A stretch of DNA of 64,000 nucleotides, taken from positions 749,320-813,319 of the forward strand of contig AZLU01000001.1 in NCBI GenBank assembly GCA_002224055.1. The letters run 5' to 3'. Origin of the DNA: Pezizomycotina sp. ARF18 (lineage: Eukaryota; Ascomycota). Made by a program: the position numbers and the translations under genes. The notes under the pieces were generated by a model. The model saw only the letters and a list, made by a program, of their open reading frames with translations. It did no database searches and was not told the DNA's origin. This document shows, piece by piece, positions 1-11,400 of the stretch (position 1 is its first letter; each line of letters opens with the position of its first letter).

Positions 1-1303
1 TTTCTTCACTCACTGTTTAAAGAATGACTCCGTATCTCCTTGCGGGAATATGTACTTTTGGGAAGAAAGAGGAAAAGTGAAATTGTCTCAATCAAAGAGA
101 TCTGGCCAGATCCAAAAGCCTCTGTATTCTCAGACATGGTGGGTAGCATTCATGTTCACATCACTTGCCCTCAGCCTTTCCTACTGACCCTTTAGTGGCC
201 TGCTTGGTCTCATTCTATAGGTCCGGATCGGCGTTGGAATGGGGACGATGTTCAGGCATCCGGACCCGCTGCGATGCGATATATATTATGCACCTCACCA
301 CACGGTGGGTCCACTCTGTCCAATTGGTCATCTGTTGTGGTACCGTCCTTGAGAAGGCAAACGAGAAAAACCCAAGTGGGAAAGAGTACATTAAATTATT
401 AATTGCACGACTCGTTCTCTTTGGTATTCTCTCAATCACGTTTTTTCTTCTTCCGACTGGACCCTGATTCGTGTCTGCATGACGAGGTAGACGACACGCT
501 GTCTATCTATCCACTAACTGCAAAGAGAGGCAAGCCAAGAAGTGTCTTGCTCTCTCTCAAGTTGGAAGAAGTACTTTTTTTTTTCTTGCTCCGATTCCAA
601 AAACAGAAAGCGAGATGGATCTGACATGGACCTAAAAAAAAATTCCTTTGTTTTTTCGTCCTTGTTTCTTTTCGTTCCTTTCTATCGGGCTTCCTAATCT
701 CCTAAACACCTAACTATACAGAGTAGCTTGCGAAACTTCTTGTCTTTCTAAGGCAATGATGTTTTGCTTAACCAGGAGTATTGCTGGTAATACAAGCTAA
801 ATATTCTGCTTGGGTCGACTTTTTCCTTTTCTGTTTAGCGGGTCAAAATTACGACGTAGCCTCGCGCCCCACACCCAAAAAAAAAAAAAATAAAAAATTA
901 ATATACATCTTCCAATTCTATCATGTGCGATATTCTGCTCCAACATCCCTGGAATCGTCGATTCGGCCCGCAATGCTATAAGGATATCTGGTCATTTATC
1001 CTTCCAGAATGAGACACAATTCGGATTATTTTTACGTCTTTCTTTTTCCCCTCACTTCATCAACTCTCTCAGCAATCACGATTATTTCCCAATCAGGTCA
1101 GGCAAAGTCCACCGGATAACATATCCACACGCCGTCTATTCAAAATAGGAAATATACGTATATCAAGAATTTCGTAAGTGCCTTTTGTGCTTTTTTCTAT
1201 GGTGGTTTCTTTGCAAGTTGTTTTTTCTCGGCATTCTCTTAGTTTACCTGTTTCATTTTCTTTATTTTTTTTTTATTTTATTTATTTATTTTTTTATTTT
1301 TTT

Positions 1304-1337
<34 letters not shown>

Positions 1338-2238
1338 TCTCTAAATATTTCGGGACTTGGGGTCACCCAAAGCTTCCCAAAAAAAGAAAATCCCAACCAC
1401 GAACAATTGCGAGAGATAACAAGGCTAGACAACAAAAGTCGGGGGATCTGATTTTTAAAAGGGTGAAAATGCTCTCAAATTGTCTTACCTGCAAGATTGT
1501 CGTGTCCGGTCCGCGAGACAGAACAGATTGGGAACATATGCACGATGCGAGTCCCTTTTTTTTTCTTTCTTTTCTTTGCTTACAAGCTTGAAGCAATATG
1601 TGGAGTTCTCCTATAGGTAACTTTTTTTACGTGCAAGTTTATCAGCCCGTCCTTTATTCGCACAAAGTCCGCACGCCATCTACGTTACCTATCAGCTCCT
1701 CTCTTCTTTCTTCTTGCAAAGCTCTTTATCTATTTTTCCCTGATTCGGCTTCGGACAAGGGATTTTTTTGAGGCTAGTTTTCCGGTCGCTATCCGCGAAT
1801 TGCTGAGGAATGACTAACAGTTATTCAAGTTTCTGAAAGCGTCTCTCTTTTTATTTTTTGGTCTCCTAAAAAACTAGAAACAGTCACAGGGAATATATTT
1901 CTTTTGGTCCATGGGTCTTTCCTTATAACCCTAGAAGCTGGACGTTATTATTCGGACCACTGATAGCTCGCCGTCTGAACCAGGTGCTTGCTATAAGTAG
2001 CTATCTGGACCGGACACAGATGAAACTAGCAAGGCTCGTAGACAGAAAGATAAAAAAACGGAGCTTAGACAGAGCTAACTATCTGGCCCAGCACTGCCCG
2101 TTTCAACAAATCGTAAAAATAAAAATACAAAAATCGCTCGATAATGACGTCCGCGTTCGTGTTTTAGCTGGGGTAACACGACAGGGGAAATTTTTCTTAT
2201 TCAGAAGAGGACCTTTTTGATGCTTTATTTTGGTTATT

Positions 2239-2274
<36 letters not shown>

Positions 2275-3190
2275 GAATCATACGATTCCGTCGCAAAAAT
2301 ACAACTCGACGTGCGACCAGCTCTTTTTGTTTTCCGCGCGCGCTTTATATAGTGTGGGGAATCATGGGTTGAATCAGGGTTCTTAGCGTCTTTTTTTCTA
2401 GGCGTTGATGTTCAAAAGATTTTATCTTTATTTTTTCGTTTTGCATGAAGGATTGTTGGTTTTTGCAAAATTCTTTTGCTGTTTTTCGAGGTGTCGGCCC
2501 TGTCGGGCGTCCTCTCACTCGGTAAGTACTTAAGAAACTATAAGTGTTAGTGGGATTTTTGTCCAATTTAAGAAAAGGTTTGTAATTAGAGTAATGATAA
2601 TAAAATTTGTCCGTTTTGAAAAGGATTTTTGTACCAACAAGTATATATATATCTTGCACCATCTAAAGTGGATTTGCTATGAGAAGAGAACGCTAAAGAA
2701 TAAAAGGTTTTCTTTTCCAGTATTTTGTATTTACAAGTGCCTGCCTTGAGAAATTGTAATTTAATATATTATATATATGTATATAAATAATTCTGTGACC
2801 TTGCTGTTTTGGATCCGCGGCAGGGAATAACGCAAGTAGTATTTCTTCGTGGAATAGTGTAGTAGTATCAAAGGCAAGATTTATCGATATCTGAACTATA
2901 ATAAGAAAAAAGTGTTGCAAATATCTGTACGAGTATTATTCAAGACCAGAGGATCAGCTTTTTTGAGCGACATTGCCCATTGCCCATGTACGCGATTCCT
3001 AAGTAAGTCAAGAAAACTTCGCTATACTTGTAATCAATTTAATTTCGCAGTAGTACCCTCGTTTTTTAATCAAACCAATATACACAAGTGTCAGTATTCT
3101 CCCCGGCTCAAAAAGTTCAAGACTGTATAGATATGTCGTTGTTAGCATCGGTTTCTTCGTTAACCCTAGCGTTTTGACTCGCTGTCGTGA
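1..3190. other. A/T-rich spacer, no gene recognised
   Basis: The open frames here are short and mostly low-complexity, driven by T runs. T tracts of about 30 bases lie near 1,308-1,336 and 2,240-2,270. I found no conserved protein, tRNA or rRNA signature on either strand. Confidence 0.5.
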
Positions 3191-3294
3191 TTTATATGTA
3201 CATGAATTGCCTCCTAAGCTCCCAATCTTCCTGCGCGTCCACCACCACCATTGTATTGACCTGCCGACATGGCTGGAGGCGGAGACGACACTTA

Positions 3295-3445
3295 GATATA
3301 CGCAATTCTAGTGCTGACGCGCTTCTAGAGGAGTTGGTTGTCGACCTTGTAGACATGATGTTGAGCGCGAACTTGGTGACGTTGTAGACGACGCCGGTCT
3401 TTTCGTAGTTGATTTCGGGGTATACCCTTTCCATTGAGTCCGCTG
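3295..3445 (-). pseudogene. Relic of 60S ribosomal protein L21 (eL21)
   Basis: Reading the minus strand downward from about 3,440, one frame gives an NGKG-I-P segment and an adjacent frame gives EKTGVVYNVTK. The latter is close to the GKTGVVYNVTK core of RPL21. A third frame, directly contiguous, gives KVDNQLL followed by KRVSTRI, which matches the IEKRVNIRIEH region that follows in RPL21. The order and spacing fit the central part of the family. The N-terminal half and the C-terminal tail are not recognisable. RPL21 is normally an intact protein of about 160 residues, so this is a fragment. It lies just beyond the RPN6 fragment on the same strand. Because other genes in this window also show frame breaks, sequence error may add to the damage, but the missing halves point to a true pseudogene. 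Confidence 0.55.
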
Positions 3446-3785
3446 ACTACCGGCGCGAAGGCTGCTGAACTAGCTTTATCTGTGGAGAATTGCTTAATAC
3501 TATGATGGAATGTCTTCACAGGTGCTAAGGACAGGCATCCCGATCAGGCGCAACGGCTGGCGGTTAGTGCATGAGCATGATTCTCTACGTCTATATCCTT
3601 ATCGTAGAGCGGCTGTCTGCCGCTGCCCGCGCTGCTGCTGGTACCCGATGCCCTGGCTTGAACTGCCTGCTTCATGAACCCGTCGACGGTGGTGGCGCGA
3701 TCTACCGCAGGTCGCACCGCACGGGAATGCTGATGCTGGGTGGTAGTTAGCTTTTGCTAAGCTAGTAGCGGCAGGTGGCGGTCGT

Positions 3786-3814
3786 CGGTAAAGCTAGCTA
3801 AAGCTACTTTACCG
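3786..3814. repeat. Near-perfect hairpin (inverted repeat)
   Basis: CGGTAAAG at 3,786-3,793 is the exact reverse complement of CTTTACCG at 3,807-3,814. Inside these arms TAGCT (3,795-3,799) pairs with AGCTA (3,802-3,806), leaving one unpaired C and a two-base AA loop. It lies in the decayed stretch between the RPN6 and RPL21 fragments. No U run follows on either strand, so nothing supports a transcription-terminator reading. Confidence 0.75.
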
Positions 3815-3934
3815 TACGGGATGACGTTTCGTAAGAACTGCTGCAGCTGCTTGTTGTTGCTGCGTGGTTTGTCGATGCAGTACCGGTCTTCCTGCAGCGC
3901 CTTCATCGACTACGCGACCGACGGTTAGAAGCGC

Positions 3935-4290
3935 GCGCTCCTTGGTCTAAGACACCGCCCAGGACCTTATCGAGGATCATCTGCGAGAGTTTTCCCTCAA
4001 CTGCTGGGGGTCCAGCCCGATGGGGAGAACGGCTCGATGACCCTGCACAGATTCTGCTCCAGCAGCGTGTCATAGAGCGCCGTAAGCGCGACCTGACGAA
4101 GGCGTCGGACCGAGCTCCTTATTGAAGTCGTCCAGGGCCTGCTCGAACTCCGCCAGCGAGCCGCGGGAGTGCGCGCGCGCTCCGCCTTCATGGCTTCCAT
4201 CTCGCATCCGGGATACTGTCGACGGCCGTTGCGACTGGGAGCGGGGTTTAGAGAGGGAGTTGGGGACGTTGACGTCGATGCGTAGGGCAG
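3935..4290 (-). pseudogene. Relic of 26S proteasome lid subunit RPN6 (PSMD11)
   Basis: The minus strand shows, in order, EMEAMKA, RAHSRGSLAEFEQALDDFNKELG, then ALYDTLLEQNLCRVIEPFS, then GLDPQQ, then EGKLSQMILDKVLGGVLDQG. These blocks match the C-terminal PCI-domain region of RPN6 in the correct order. RPN6 is a lid subunit of about 430 residues that clamps the proteasome core to the regulatory particle. About ten residues normally found between EPFS and the GLD block are missing. The large N-terminal helical-repeat region is absent, and the usual C-terminal block after DQGA is unrecognisable. Several frame changes are needed to read even these pieces. RPN6 is essential, so a working copy should lie elsewhere in the genome. 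I infer a truncated duplicate in decay. Confidence 0.72.
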
Positions 4291-4829
4291 CGACGGAAAT
4301 CGCGACCTCACTGCGGCTCTTTTCCTTACCCACCCAGCCACCGCGTAAGAAAATAATAATAGAATCTTGAAAAAATGTCCTATCGAGAAGGTCGGGAGGT
4401 ATCGTTGTTGTCTATGCGTCCGCGATAGCGGTATCGTCGTTAAGCGCATCCTAATACCGGTTAGCAAATATTTTTCAACAGACAAAGGCACGAAACCAAA
4501 GCATTAGGGTAAGAAATCTTACTTCGACAAAGTGTCCGTCACCTGATGGAAAAGCTCTTTCAATGCCACTTGAAATTCTTGAGAGGAAGGTTCAAGATAG
4601 ACGTTGCAATTGCGGAGAGCTTTGTACGGTGAGATCTAATACCGACGTTTTGTTCGATACCGTTGTTGTAGTACGTCGTAAAAAAAGAACGAACTTCCGC
4701 ACCAAGACACTGACTAGTTTTAAAGAAGTCAATCTTGGAAAGCGATGGGTCGAATGCCTGAGCTGAATATACGCCCAATTGATAAATATTCTTATATTTA
4801 TCCAATTGAATTTGTTCCTACACACTGTT

Positions 4830-5366
4830 AGCGATTTCGAGAGGTCTCCCCATTGTGTGTGAAATTTTAGCGGGTGTAGTGGACGAGAAAATACTCAAAG
4901 TTGCTCGCTGAGCGGTTTTGACCTCTTCGAGTTCCTGCTTGGCCTGGGTGAGTTCCTGCTCCAGGACTGGACCCTTTGGATATGCTCTTGCATTGCTGCC
5001 ACATCCTTCCTAAGCTGCGCTATCTCGTCCTAAATTTGACCAAGTTCAGTTTAAGTTAGCGCGTGATCTAAGTGCGGCAATATGTATACACATGGGAATG
5101 CCTGTACCTTTTAGAGGATTGCTTGAGCATAATATATTGTATTCTACCATGTCGCCAGTCTCTGCTGCTTCGGCGAAGGTCTTCTCGAGCACCGCGGTCG
5201 GTAGGCTTCTGAGCGACACCTGGGAGTTTGGAAACTCCGCCTGTACTCGAGGGTGAGGTTTTGAAGTACCTGCCTCATAGCTGGGACGGGAGCCTGCTAA
5301 TGTGGAATGTTTTCTGGTATGTGACATTAGCAACAATGTCGACCCTGGGGGTCTGTTTTCTGCCAT
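4830..5366 (-). CDS. Small coiled-coil protein, unrecognised
   Basis: An ATG at 5,366 opens MAENRPPGSTLLL and runs about 80 residues to ETGDM. A plausible intron follows, with a CTAAC branch site and a TTTAG acceptor near 5,034. The next exon begins DEIAQLRKDVAAMQEHIQR and, after one frame change, continues LEQELTQAKQELEEVKTAQR. This makes a strong coiled coil of about 40 residues. The protein then reads TLSIFSSTTPAKISHTMGRP and ends or splices near 4,830. A further open stretch at 4,560-4,800 on the same strand may be another exon, but it shows no recognisable domain. The N-terminal part is Ser/Pro-rich and likely disordered. I do not recognise the family. The layout would suit a small scaffold or kinetochore-type subunit, which is inference only. 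Confidence 0.42.
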
Positions 5367-5369
5367 TGC

Positions 5370-8299
5370 AAGCAAATCGCCGTGCAGGAGGGATAGAGAT
5401 AGGAATGGATGGAGGAATGCAATATGAAATGAATTCGAGCAAGAGAAGAACGAAATATATATATATATATATTCGCGATATAGCAATCGGAGGAGTAATA
5501 GGTCCACTCTAAATTCCAGTGTACAACAAAAAGTAACTACTGCTAAGGAGTACGTGAAGAGTCGGCCCCTTCCCCCCAAAAAAAGGAGGTTAAGATGGCC
5601 TATGGGAGGAGGGCATTTTAATTTTGTGAAGCTCAATTCTTACCTTCATTTTTGAAATCAATTGTGGTGGGTTAATAAAAAAGGGAAGTTAACGCTCAGC
5701 ATCGTGGCTACAACAAATACTGAACATACGGTAGAAAATAAAATAAAATAAAATAAAATAAAATAGAAAAGCGGGAGAGAAGAAGTCTTTGATGCTTCCT
5801 TCGGGTTTTATTTAATATATATATATTTTAGATTTCAAAGGAAACGAAACCCTCAGCAGCATGGTTACGTAACCAACCAACCTACTTTTGCAAATTATAA
5901 TAATTAAATTACTTTTACAAATAAAATAAAATAAAATAAAAATAAAAAAAATACCTTAATAATAGCAAAATGAGACTTTTCGATCGCAGAAGAGTGGTGA
6001 TCTGATCGATGATCCACGCTAAAAGCCCTTGTGATATCGATACACCACCACACTGAGAATTCTCAATCGACAGTGTCTGTAATCAATCAATTTCGAGGTT
6101 CGAAAATACATTTGAGAAATGCCATTGTTCTAGAAGCAATCAATGTTACATCTGTCAATTCACTTGAAAATTTAAAGTAGATCCTTGCTAGAAAAGTTAT
6201 AATGTGAGTTTGACGTTATGAGAAACATGCTACCAATATCAGAATAAAACAATAATAATAAATATATGTTTTTGTAAATTCCCGCCTATTAATTATTACT
6301 ATTTACTGGAACCCTAGGCCTATAGAGGCCCCTTTCCCCTTTTTTTTTTAACTTGGACAGTAAAGCCGGCCTGACTGCCTGCCTCCTTTGCCTCTTTCGC
6401 CGCGTGGCCGCACAATGCGGCACAATATTAAACGTAAATTTTTTAGTCCCCTCCCTTTTCGTTTTGAAAGAAGTAAGTATCTTGAAGTCACTACTCTGTG
6501 TATGTGTATTTCCACCTCAGTATTTTATTTTAAAATAATAATAATAAGAAGAAATTTATTTTCTAAGAAACGGAAAATTTCCCGGATCCCACCAACAATA
6601 ATAATTGTAGTAGTACTTGAGTACTCACTCAAATGGCCACCACGCTAAAATAAAAACCCCGGGTTGAATCCTCAGAAATCCTTACAAGTCACAACCCTTT
6701 TATTACTCCTACAAAATTTTTTTTTATAAGGTAACTCGTCTCGGCGACATCCCTTCACGGCCAAGAACCTCGGGGGAAAAAAGAAAAAAAAGAAAAAACT
6801 TGTATTTTAATTTTTAGGGGTGACTCGGTGAGGCGCGCTAATGAAAGATTGTTCGGCACTCAGAAATGTCTCTTGAGTGAATCTAGAAAAGAAAAGAAGC
6901 CAATATCTTGAAGAAGGGCACTAGTGTAACTTTTTTTTGTGCGCATGTGGCCTTTTTTTTTTTTTTTTTTTTCTCTTCTTGAGAAAAGTTGTACATTATG
7001 ACGAACGTAAGGTGTGGAGTGGAGCCCCTTGCTCGGTAGCCGGAAAGCAGCTTGGCCCTTGGCATGACTGACCCCTCATTGGCTTTAGTAAAAGTGATCA
7101 TCGTCAAGCCTGCATTTTGGAAAAGAAAGGGTTCGTGAGGATGATTTGTTCAAGAATGGGGTGGATATTTCATGAAAAAAAAAAGAAGACAGAAAGACAG
7201 CGATGGCAAAAAAAAAAAATAAATAAAAAAAAAAAAAAAATATCAATGAATATTATCTATCTACTTGAGACGATAACGACCTAGGTATGGCTTTTTCGCT
7301 ATCTGTAAAATATAAAAACAAATAAGAATAAATTAAAGCCAGTAAATATCCCTGAAGCATACATACTTTACTTACCCAACGGACGCACAGCTGGGTCTGG
7401 GGTATAACCCGCTGGCTGGCGCCAGTAGGAGCTGACCATGAACGCACCCAATTATACGGCAAGAGCCAAGATATAGCTATATGAGTGCCCAGTTATATGT
7501 ATGTATGGCCTGGAAAGGAAAAAAAAAAAAAATACTGCTTCCTGCATGATGTTGCAATAAAACCAGACAAGACGAGCTACAGGCAGGCAAAACTTAAAAA
7601 TCCAATGAATCAATCAACTCGCTCTCATTACCGTATGATTGCCTTACATGAATGAACCTGTATGCACGTATTTAAATTCTTGATTTTCTTTTTCAAAGGG
7701 CTGAAAAAAAAACAGCGTGCGCTCAGGCTATACATTATACATACTATATTTATACATTAGAATAAAAAAAAGGTCCAAATGCACAAGGAAGCCGAAGCCG
7801 GAGTCCCGGAGTCGCCGGATCCCCGCGTTTTCTGCATCACAGATAATTATCTCTCCAATAAAAGCATTTTGAATGGATTTCATTCGTTCTTTGTCTTCCC
7901 CGCTCATATATATATATATATTATACGCACGCCGAGAAAAGTCTAATAGAGTTATTCAGCATATACCGGTAAGGTTAATGTAACTCTGTACGCAGGTTTG
8001 ACTCGAATTCGATAAGGAGGGGCGAGTTAGTGGTGATGCAGGACTAATTTGCCTTATGAGACGTAACTAGCAGTAAATTTACCTAGGTAATATGAATCAA
8101 AAGGGTATATATTCTGGGCTTCGCTCATCCCGCATAGTAATTACGTAAAGTACGCCCGCGGAGAAGAAAGAACCACAAACTGCTCTATTGTGGAAGCTGG
8201 AAGCTTCGAAGGGTATGATTTTTAATGGATCCAGCGTTTAGTGAATTATATTACCTGCCTAAGCGCTTTAATTTGAACCCTTCCGTTTATGTCGGATTG

Positions 8300-8331
<32 letters not shown>

Positions 8332-8400
8332 AAAGAATTCCACAAACATTAAGCAACAGCATTATTATACTATTAGAATATTCTATATAATATAGCAGTA
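5370..8400. other. Spacer with simple repeats
   Basis: No gene is recognised. Two (AAAAT)n microsatellites lie at about 5,738-5,765 and 5,923-5,945. TA-dinucleotide patches occur near 5,457-5,470, 5,815-5,826 and 7,905-7,922, and poly-A or poly-T tracts near 6,954-6,972, 7,208-7,240 and 8,301-8,327. Confidence 0.5.
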
Positions 8401-11400
8401 AAGCCGTCTAAGACACTCTTATACCAATCCTTATTTACCTTTATCACCATGGTACCAGTTACAAATATATGCCTACACGGATCCTACGTATATTATATGC
8501 TCGAAATTGATTATTTATATCCGCACGCGTGACGAATAAATATGGTTACATTATATTAAAGGTTCATGGATGTAGACAACCTGCTGATATAACAGGATTT
8601 GACATGCGCTTACGCGATACGAGGCTACGCTTAAGTACGTAAACACCAAAAATCATACTTCAGGAGTCGTAGACCTCTAGAGGATGCAGTGGGAGAATGG
8701 TTGCAGATGACGAGGGCCTCGGCCCTAAGAACGATATTCTATCTCCTCACAAGAACAACAACAAGTATTCTCCAAAGCTATAGCGTCTGTGGAAGATGGA
8801 AGAAACGAGATGCGCGAGTCGCCGCGGATAACAGAAGCAACTCGCACGTAGAGAGGACAACAACCGGGCTATACTACCTCCTTTCTGTACGAGATTGATA
8901 CTCGCGGAGCATAAACTGCTTAAGTATGATTTAGCCACTGTGTAATACCGTTGAATTGGGAACGATAAACGATATCAGTATAGCACTGATAGCTGCATTT
9001 ATCTGATGTACCGTGATGACCTTTCCTCCTAACGATAACTTTCAAGCCAAAGATGTATCCAATGCGAAAGGATACACCCACTGAGAAGCTAAATTTGAGA
9101 GACGCATATATTGCGATATTATAATATATCCCCTATCTTATAGGGATTTGACAACTCCAAATCCTTTGGAAAGCCTATGACAAACCCGCCCTGGAGGGAA
9201 ACCATAGCGATGAACAGGTCCGCCGCGACAAACATACGCCTTATACGAGAGCTTGAAACATCATTTTGCTCTAGTGAAACAGCATACGATTACCATTCTC
9301 GTCCCCCCCCCCCACTTCGATAATTATGAGAGGCAGAGGCGATTGGATGAAGATACGTTTCTGTTCAGGGTTTAGCGATAGGCATGCTGGTGACAGCTTG
9401 GTTGATTTGATCTCAAATACAGGAATAACAGACGCTTTGTTTGAAGGACATGAGAACGCTGCGTATAACCACAGCAGGAATTGTGTGTTCCTCGATATAA
9501 CGGGCGTGGTGAAATTTCTAGATCTGCCTTACGCAATAATGTCTTTCGTCTATACATAATATCGGTTCCCTAAGGAAAACTTACACTTCGTTACAGAGCC
9601 TATATTCCTACTCCACACCTAATTAATTTAATCCTAGCACTACCCTCACATAGGAAAAAGCTATCCTCGATTAAAGTTTCTTCGGTGCACTAGTATCAAA
9701 ACCGCGGCCTTGAAAGGATAAATCTTACCAACCACGCGTGAGACGAATAGTAATGGACATCTCTCTAATGATAACACAGCAAGTTATGCCAACTATCAAT
9801 GGAGGAGATGGAAAAAAGGCTATAAGACTAGAAAGCCTACAGCATCCGGGTCATAGCCTATGCGACATCACATGCATTGCTATAAACCAATGCGTTGTTA
9901 GACATCTATCACGGAGAAATATAGTGCGTAGGATGGCGGTATGAGCTGGAGCAAATACGATTTGAAAAAAAAAAAAATTGAAAACCCGGAGAGTTATTGA
10001 CTCTCTAATACGTCCGCATTCATAAAATCAAATAAAGAGAGAAACGCTAGGGTAAAAATTGAAGGAGAAAGCGTCACATAGATTTTGATCTAGCCTACAA
10101 CGGTGGAATTTGCAAAGCGACGATTCATAGAGTCGGAGCCGGAAATCCCAAAAGATATATAACTCCTCCTATCTCCGCTAGAACGCATAGCACGTTCCTC
10201 GACGTTGCCCACGCTACGATCGAAATATTCTTAATACGACGCAATTTCCCCTCGAAACATATCAGAAAAGTCGAGTGCAAAAGCGGTGATCGATAAGAGC
10301 TATAACATGTTGTAATTGACGCTTTAAATTCAGGTCCAAAAGTTGAAAAGCCAGCAGGCATTAATGTTGTATGCCCATTCTCTTCTGAATGGAGAACATA
10401 CTTTATCGCATACGCAAGCCAGTATTGCTTTGCTCGAGAGATATCGTAAATTCAGGAACCCCAGACGATGACGTAAAGCTCTATATGTCAATGAGTCTAT
10501 TCTATTGAGACGAGAACCGAAGTTTTATCAGTAGGGAAAATAAGATATATGAACTGCCTAAACCCACGGCTTCAAGGATAATCGAAATTATCCATAGTTC
10601 AAAGCCACTGTAGATAATTTACGGCTCGATCGGACGGTGAAAGCATCGAGGAATCCTCCTAGAGTCTCCCGAGCTTTTAGTTCACTCAACCCTGCCGCAA
10701 TATTTAAAACATTTTTCGATATAAAATTTCATAAATCGAAGCAATCGAGAAAGGAATAATATCCATTTCGAGCTCATTCCCTGATCTCATATGTCCCACG
10801 AGGTCAAAAAAAAAGGGGTCTCCGCCCCCCCGGCGGGGAGGGGTTATCCAGTGTTTTGATATAAACACGGTTTCACTCTGAAAAGCACGAGCACTAAGCC
10901 ACGACGTTGCTCTATTTATCGCCATGGTCTGTACTCATTCAGAACCGCAAGAGTTCGGATAAAATGCGGCATAAATGTTCTGGACCGATAGGCACAAGTT
11001 TGTTTAACTAAGTATAACACCCAATACTATGTGAATCTCTGCGTGCAAAACTTCGAATAGCGAGAGAATGAAAAAACTGCAGTACTGAAATAAAAATCCA
11101 CGCATTTTGTTCCGTGACTACATACTAAAAAGCTCAAAGAAGATCTATACAGAGCCGATACTTTATTTAGCGGCCAGCTCATCCCCATCCTATCAGGCTA
11201 TACTCTTGATTAGAGGATGCCTACGCTTCTGTATAATAACATTGCATTCTCTAATATCTACCGCCGCACCAAGACTCCGAGTATATGAGATAACATTCTA
11301 GCTTCGCGATTAATGAATCCGAGTTCATATAAAGACAGCGCCGCGTTCCTTTATGATAAGGTCTGCTGAAGTAGGCATCTTTAAGAAGCGCATGCTAAAG

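Noticed and set aside
1178-1591. 137-codon frame with long Phe run
   Set aside because: The Phe run comes from a poly-T tract; the remainder has no recognisable features.
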